A DNA stretch of 9,837 nt from an uncultured Methanomethylovorans sp. (GTDB lineage Archaea; Halobacteriota; Methanosarcinia; Methanosarcinales; Methanosarcinaceae), in NCBI GenBank assembly GCA_937968035.1, contig CALBTS010000245.1, forward strand, positions 1-9,837, written 5' to 3'. The notes beneath the pieces are model-generated. The model was given only the letters and a program-made list of their open reading frames with translations, searched no databases and was not told the DNA's origin. Below, piece after piece: positions 6,198-9,837 of the stretch. Both the position numbers and the translations under genes were made by a program. Numbering within the stretch: position 1 is the first letter of the stretch; every line of letters starts with the position of its first letter.

Positions 6198-7041
6198 GAC
6201 GTTGCTCCTTTATCCAAAGACACTCAGTTACTTTTGTTTTAGTTACATCTTTTTTCTGAATAACAGCCAATCTATTTTGTCGAGTAAAAGTATGAACTTG
6301 ATCCCAAGGGTACTTAGCATATAGAGGATTAGGATAACCAGAAAGTGCAAAGAATCCTTGACTTGATTGTATTAGCTCAAGTAGTTGAATGTGTTCTGTT
6401 TCTTTCATATGTAGATCATATACGGCAGGATCCGAATTGAAGTAGGGTGGGTCAAGATAAAATACAGTATCGAAGGAATCATATTTCCGGATACAATCTC
6501 GCCAATCTAAGTTTTCAATTTGTACTTTTTTCAAACGATAGTGTATTTGTCGAAAATAAGGAATCTTATTGTCGATAAGCGTTATTTTGGGAGATTGTAT
6601 AGCAGAAGGAATATTGTGTGCCCAAGCATCTCCTTTAGCCATGATTGATAACTGTAACCAATAGTACCAACGAGCCGCTCGTTCACAAGCAGACAGATCA
6701 GGAGAATCCCATGTCTTTTTACATAATTCCCATTCTTCACGGGAATGTAAGTACAAAGACAAACGATCAATCAATTCGTTTACATTATCTCGGAGAGTAC
6801 GATAAAAGTCAACAACGCCTCCATATCTATCGTTGTATACTTCACAAGGAGATTTTGAACGATTAAGGAGAATGATCCCTGAACCCCCAAAAACTTCAAC
6901 ATAAGTCTTACAATAAGGAAGCAAAGGTAAAATATCTGGTAAAAGATCAGTCTTATTCCCCGGATATTTCATTATTCCACGAACTGCACGATCAGAACGT
7001 GGATTTATACCTAAAAGTTCGGCCATTCTTTGATTATTCAT
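6187..7041 (-). CDS. DNA adenine methyltransferase, D12 class (Dam-like)
   Basis: This enzyme transfers a methyl group from S-adenosylmethionine to N6 of adenine in DNA. From the ATG at 7041 (284 residues) the D12-class motifs appear in order. The AdoMet-binding motif X is KYPGNKTDLLPDILPLLP (25-42). Motif I is YVEVFGGSG (47-55), with the acidic residue two before the FGG loop. VYND lies at 68-71. The catalytic motif IV is DPPY (197-200), followed by a C-terminal region with LSGYPNPLY (233-241). The size fits the family (about 260-300). An upstream TTG at 7086 would add 15 residues lying inside the previous gene; I prefer the ATG at 7041, which overlaps that gene's TAA. An ATG at 6972 starting just before motif X is another option. 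No restriction endonuclease is nearby, so it looks orphan. Its role is probably protection from host restriction or marking of phage DNA. GATC as target is an inference from the family. Confidence 0.88.
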   Translation of the reverse strand: MNNQRMAELLGINPRSDRAVRGIMKYPGNKTDLLPDILPLLPYCKTYVEVFGGSGIILLNRSKSPCEVYNDRYGGVVDFYRTLRDNVNELIDRLSLYLHSREEWELCKKTWDSPDLSACERAARWYYWLQLSIMAKGDAWAHNIPSAIQSPKITLIDNKIPYFRQIHYRLKKVQIENLDWRDCIRKYDSFDTVFYLDPPYFNSDPAVYDLHMKETEHIQLLELIQSSQGFFALSGYPNPLYAKYPWDQVHTFTRQNRLAVIQKKDVTKTKVTECLWIKEQRHES

Positions 7042-7393
7042 TTGTATCGTTTTCCGGTTTCCATTTTTTAGGATCAATAACTTCAAAAGCTACTTCGACA
7101 CGTGAATGTTCATTTTGAAATAGTGTTCCTTTTACTGTGCCACCATGTTGCAACATAGTTAAAAGAAATTCATCGCCATTTTTATCTTCAGCTTCTAGAA
7201 TAAAATAACCTTTTCTTCGATAGAGTTTTAAGTTACCTTTATGGTGGCAAGCATAAAGGCGAGTTATTCCTTTTTCAACACGTAATTGTGCTTCTCTAAC
7301 TCCCATATTCCCGGCAAACGATTTAAGCATAGTTGCTTCTTTAAGCGTCTGTGCTTCAAAATAATTAAGAGTATCAGTAACAATATGCTTCAT
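7034..7393 (-). CDS. Unknown phage protein (119 aa)
   Basis: The start at 7393 is chosen because AGGAG lies seven bases upstream; a longer frame running up to 7468 would overlap the upstream deoxyribosyltransferase gene and has no support. The N-terminal half is helical and charged (TLKEATMLKSFAGNMGVREAQLRVEK cut into two helices, 17-41). The C-terminal half is beta-like (RLYACHHKGNLKLYRRKGYFILEAED, about 45-70, then FLLTMLQHGGTVKGTLF and VEVAFEVID). There is no signal peptide, membrane helix or catalytic motif that I recognise. Two His and one Cys near 49-51 (CHH) are too few for a metal site on their own. The gene sits between the deoxyribosyltransferase and the methyltransferase and ends in a TAA overlapping the latter's ATG, so a helper role in nucleotide or DNA modification is possible but unproven. 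Confidence 0.6.
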   Translation of the reverse strand: MKHIVTDTLNYFEAQTLKEATMLKSFAGNMGVREAQLRVEKGITRLYACHHKGNLKLYRRKGYFILEAEDKNGDEFLLTMLQHGGTVKGTLFQNEHSRVEVAFEVIDPKKWKPENDTNE

Positions 7394-7400
7394 TTCCGTT

Positions 7401-7405
7401 CTCCT
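7401..7405 (-). promoter_or_regulatory. Shine-Dalgarno that fixes the 119-aa gene start
   Basis: AGGAG lies seven bases before the ATG at 7393-7391 and shares its first base with the TAA stop of the upstream gene (7407-7405). This supports the shorter 119-residue protein and reinitiation by ribosomes that finish the upstream gene. Confidence 0.75.
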
Positions 7406-7845
7406 TATTCGTTTCCTGAAGTTATCAGGGGTTTGCAAATATTTGCTTCCTCGTAAAACTGTTCCCACCTCTCAAATACCGCAGAAATAAATGGGTATTC
7501 AAGACAATGAAAAATATTTTCCCTTGGGCCGATCACTATAATTTCTTTTCTTTCGGCCAAAGCAATCCCAAATTCTACATGTCGGCCTCCACTTCCTCCT
7601 TCTGTATCTGTAAAGCATAAAAATAAGTCACTTTTAACAATATCTTGTTTGTCTTCTAATGCCCATATACTTTTTTGCAACATGTTTTTAGTATTATTAT
7701 CACAAACATCGTGATCAGAATTTAACCATCGAGCAGTGATTTCGTAATCAAGTTGTTGCAATTGGTTTACATATTTTTTTAATTCTTCTCGACGCTCATA
7801 ACGAGCGGCTAAGTAAATTTTTAGTCCTTTTTGACTATAATTCAT
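7405..7845 (-). CDS. Nucleoside 2-deoxyribosyltransferase-like protein
   Basis: This 146-residue protein matches the small Rossmann-like nucleoside 2-deoxyribosyltransferase superfamily, whose members exchange or remove the base of (deoxy)nucleosides or nucleotides. It opens with KIYLAARYERREEL (9-22), the usual first strand and helix. It then has VKSDLFLCFTD (70-80), with acidic residues at the expected places, and the signature GGRHVEFGIALAERKEIIVIG (86-106), where Glu91 lies at the nucleophile position. GPRENIFHCL (106-115) completes the pocket. Length is normal for the family. The ATG at 7845 has AGGAG seven bases upstream and overlaps the TGA of the 48-residue ORF. In a phage it may salvage bases, shape dNTP pools, or clear modified nucleotides; some relatives are N-glycosidases rather than transferases. 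The family call is strong; the substrate is unknown. Confidence 0.82.
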   Translation of the reverse strand: MNYSQKGLKIYLAARYERREELKKYVNQLQQLDYEITARWLNSDHDVCDNNTKNMLQKSIWALEDKQDIVKSDLFLCFTDTEGGSGGRHVEFGIALAERKEIIVIGPRENIFHCLEYPFISAVFERWEQFYEEANICKPLITSGNE

Positions 7846-7988
7846 TTGTGATCTCCTTCTAAATGTTCAAGACGTTTCTGTAATAATACTAATTCATAAG
7901 TCAAACGTTCTACTGTTGGGTTGAAAGTTTTTATCCACTTCCCATCAATATAGACCATGAAACAATTATCTGGACCTAATTTGTACAT
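7842..7988 (-). CDS. Small ORF (48 aa), probable gene
   Basis: This short frame fills the gap between the primase-helicase and the deoxyribosyltransferase. It begins with an ATG one base after the helicase TAA (TAATATG), with GGAAAG about nine bases upstream, and ends in a TGA overlapping the next ATG. The product starts MYKLGPDNCFMVYIDGKW, a likely beta hairpin, and ends in a charged helix (ERLTYELVLLQKRLEHLEG, about 27-45) with heptad-like leucines, able to form a short coiled coil. The exact fit between neighbours and the ribosome site argue for a real gene. Its function is unknown; it could be an adaptor or dimerising peptide. The 3' end also carries the AGGAG used by the next gene. Confidence 0.65.
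   Translation of the reverse strand: MYKLGPDNCFMVYIDGKWIKTFNPTVERLTYELVLLQKRLEHLEGDHK
7853..7857 (-). promoter_or_regulatory. Shine-Dalgarno for the deoxyribosyltransferase gene
   Basis: AGGAG (within AGAAGGAGATC) lies seven bases upstream of the ATG at 7845-7843 and inside the last codons of the 48-residue ORF, supporting this start and translational coupling of the two genes. Confidence 0.75.
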
Positions 7989-7989
7989 A

Positions 7990-9791
7990 TTAATCTTTCC
8001 TTTCTATCAAAAATCCATTTTCGCCAAGCATTAAATCTGGACCTATTGGATCTTTTTCGATCAATGACAAATTACCATAAGCCCATGTAGCATCTTTTAA
8101 ACGCCCTTTAGGATATTCAGACGGCATTTCTTTACCTATCCTTATTTTAGTCCAACGTGATATTTCCGTAGGCTCCAAGTTCATGATAAATGTTTCATAA
8201 AATTCTTTTACAGTAGTTGTTGCGCCCGGAACATAATGACAAGATTCTTGTAAAAATACTTGCAAAGCATTACGATTCACACGCATAGCTACTCTTTTTT
8301 CTTCGGTTTCCACAGGTGGAATATTTAAACGATCATTAGATGAAGGCAATTCAAGGGCCAAAATTTCGGCCAGAAAATCAGAAGCTTCGTCTTTGAGAAA
8401 CTTGATGAGGTTTTCCTTAGGAATAAGAGTAGAAGGATCAAGATCATTTACTTCAACCAATACAATACGAGTATCTCCGGGGAAAATAGGACAAGCATTA
8501 CGATCATTAGCGCAATGCACCCAGTGAGTGGTATTAGGGATTTGATAAGGTGTTCTTCCTTTAGGATGAATAACCATATCAAGACTTGTAACCCAATCTT
8601 TGATTCGATTGTATGCTATTTTATTGTAATTCAAATCCGTTTCTTCAACAACACATAATACTGCGTTAGCTAGTTCACCTGTAAATCCTCCAGGATTTGT
8701 GAGACAAAGATCAGCGCGAACATATCCCGGAGAAAATAATAGGCCAATAGCTTCGTGGAAAATAGATTTACCACAATTCTGATCCCCGTAGAAAAACAAA
8801 TAAGGCAGTCTACGTGTCGGGAATTTCAACAGACTTGTAATCCAACATTTTAAGTAATCTGCGCCCGTAGCTACGCCGTTGATTTTGCACCAATGATTTT
8901 GTTTCACAGCATCATTCAATGTATTACCACAGTGTTCTAGTATTTTCCACCAATGAGGATATTTATATTCTTCTTTTATAGATGGTTTATACAAAAATTG
9001 TGGTGCCCCACGATTCCATTCTCTATTTCCGGGATATTCTGTTTGAAAGGGTTTATGCACCAATGTCCAACAATGTGTAATATTTTTGCCAAGGATATGT
9101 TCAATTTCTAAAGCAGTATACCCCATAGATTTCATAGCTATTCGTATATGTGTTAAAGGTTCAGCATTCCAGTTATTGTGAGCATTGATCATCCAACCCA
9201 TATCACAACCATTTGTATCTACGATATGTCGGATAATATCATTATCACCCATAGTTCTCGGAGCAAAATCAATAGGTGCATGTTTAGTAGGAGTAAACAT
9301 CCTAGTCCAAGTACCATCTTTATGTGGTTCCCAACCTTGCATACGATCTGCGCGATCATTATTTTGACGGCTAATTTTTACTGAAATCCTACCGTTACGA
9401 TGATATGCAACTACTGTTTCACGTTGCAATAATGCTCGATCACATTCTAATAAAATACCTATGTTTGCAAGCATTACCATTGCCGTTTCCAAAGATTCAT
9501 AGAGCCAACCACCATTATCTTTTTCTACGCCTCCAAATAATGGAGCAAGAGTTTGTAAATTAGGGTGACGATTGTAGTAACAATAACAGACGCCTCGTGA
9601 ATCTTGAAACCAAGTGGGAGATTCTTTTACCGTAGAAAAACGATAAATAATAAAAGCACCATTAAGAATAGGTACACAAAAACAATTATGATCTTGCCCC
9701 GGTAAAGTGGCTGAAATTGTCTCAAAAACTCCTTTTAAAGACAATTCTTCGTGTACTTTTTTTAGGGTCGAGGTATGCGTAACTAATAAGT
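7990..9791 (-). CDS. Phage primase-helicase, SF3-type ATPase, N-terminus missing
   Basis: This is the C-terminal part of a replication protein. The frame stays open through 9791 into the adapter with no ATG, so the 5' end is lost; a TTG at 9744 is only an apparent start. Counting from that TTG, the helicase core holds Walker A GDQNCGKS (320-327) after the strand LPYLFFY. Walker B-like AVLCVVEETD lies at 361-370, and a motif C/sensor region HCANDRNACP (410-419) carries the key Asn413. Arg426 in GDTRIVLVEV is a likely arginine finger. This order is that of SF3 (D5-like) phage helicases, which form hexamers that unwind DNA at the fork. They are usually fused to an N-terminal primase, which would be in the missing part. 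The region at about 110-160 is a likely linker domain. It is the first visible gene of the minus-strand operon, and its TAA is one base from the next ATG. Confidence 0.82.
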
Positions 9792-9837
9792 AGATCGGAA
9801 GAGCGTCGTGTAGGGAAAGAGTGTAGATCTCGGTGGT
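9792..9837 (+). other. Illumina P5-side (TruSeq universal) adapter, not genomic
   Basis: From AGATCGGAAGAGCGTCG to the window end, the sequence matches the reverse complement of the TruSeq universal adapter. There is no index between GAAAGAGTGT and AGATCTCGGTGG, so the library was single-indexed on this side. Translated on the minus strand in frame with the helicase it gives the familiar contaminant peptide TLSLHDALPI. It should be trimmed. Confidence 0.97.

Noticed and set aside
6582..6866. Small frames on both strands within the methyltransferase gene
   Set aside because: They overlap a well-supported enzyme gene in other frames and show no recognisable protein.
6187..7041. Part of a restriction-modification system
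   Set aside because: No endonuclease or specificity gene is in the surrounding operon; orphan methyltransferases are common in phages.
7042..7086. TTG-initiated extension of the methyltransferase
   Set aside because: It is wholly inside the previous gene, has no clear ribosome site, and is not needed for the D12 motifs.
7034..7468. 144-residue version of the 119-aa gene
   Set aside because: The extra N-terminus lies within the upstream gene, and a strong AGGAG marks the internal ATG at 7393.
9178..9384. Plus-strand frames inside the primase-helicase gene
   Set aside because: Shadows antisense to a conserved helicase gene, with no ribosome site.

Overview
The insert (46-9791) is a piece of an AT-rich (about 36-37% GC, estimated by eye) tailed bacteriophage genome. 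Both ends of the window are not biology: 1-45 and 9792-9837 are Illumina TruSeq-type adapter sequence, so the first and last genes are cut by library ends and begin with adapter-derived peptide. The P7-side adapter sits on the left and the P5-side adapter on the right, as expected for one library molecule read end to end. The host cannot be named. A short lipoprotein with a good lipobox next to a holin-like gene fits a diderm (Gram-negative) host, but this is an inference. No integrase, repressor, tRNA, IS element or CRISPR array is visible.

Layout: two tightly packed gene blocks point at each other. The plus-strand block (46-5311) is a virion-tail module followed by lysis-type genes: a truncated structural protein, two small tail proteins of similar pattern, an 889-residue protein that looks like a tail-tip or baseplate hub, a one-TM holin-like protein, and a small lipoprotein that could be a spanin. 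The minus-strand block (9791 down to 5314) is a DNA-metabolism module. In transcription order it holds a truncated SF3-type primase-helicase, a 48-residue ORF, a nucleoside 2-deoxyribosyltransferase-like enzyme, an unknown 119-residue protein, a D12-class (Dam-like) DNA adenine methyltransferase, a small membrane protein, and a DnaQ-fold protein. Stops and starts overlap or nearly touch throughout (ATGA, GTGA, TAA/ATG), so each block is probably one translationally coupled operon. The blocks meet at a perfect 13-bp hairpin at 5280-5309 that encodes the end of the lipoprotein and probably terminates the minus-strand transcript.

The most unusual item is the last minus-strand gene. It keeps the DnaQ/DEDDh exonuclease scaffold with correct motif spacing, but by my alignment all five catalytic residues (D, E, D, H, D) are replaced, so it is probably a catalytically dead exonuclease with an acidic tail. 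The pairing of a nucleotide-metabolism enzyme with an orphan adenine methyltransferase, in a genome where GATC sites look roughly twice as common as expected, suggests that DNA or nucleotide modification matters to this phage. Function is inferred from motifs only; no database search was possible.
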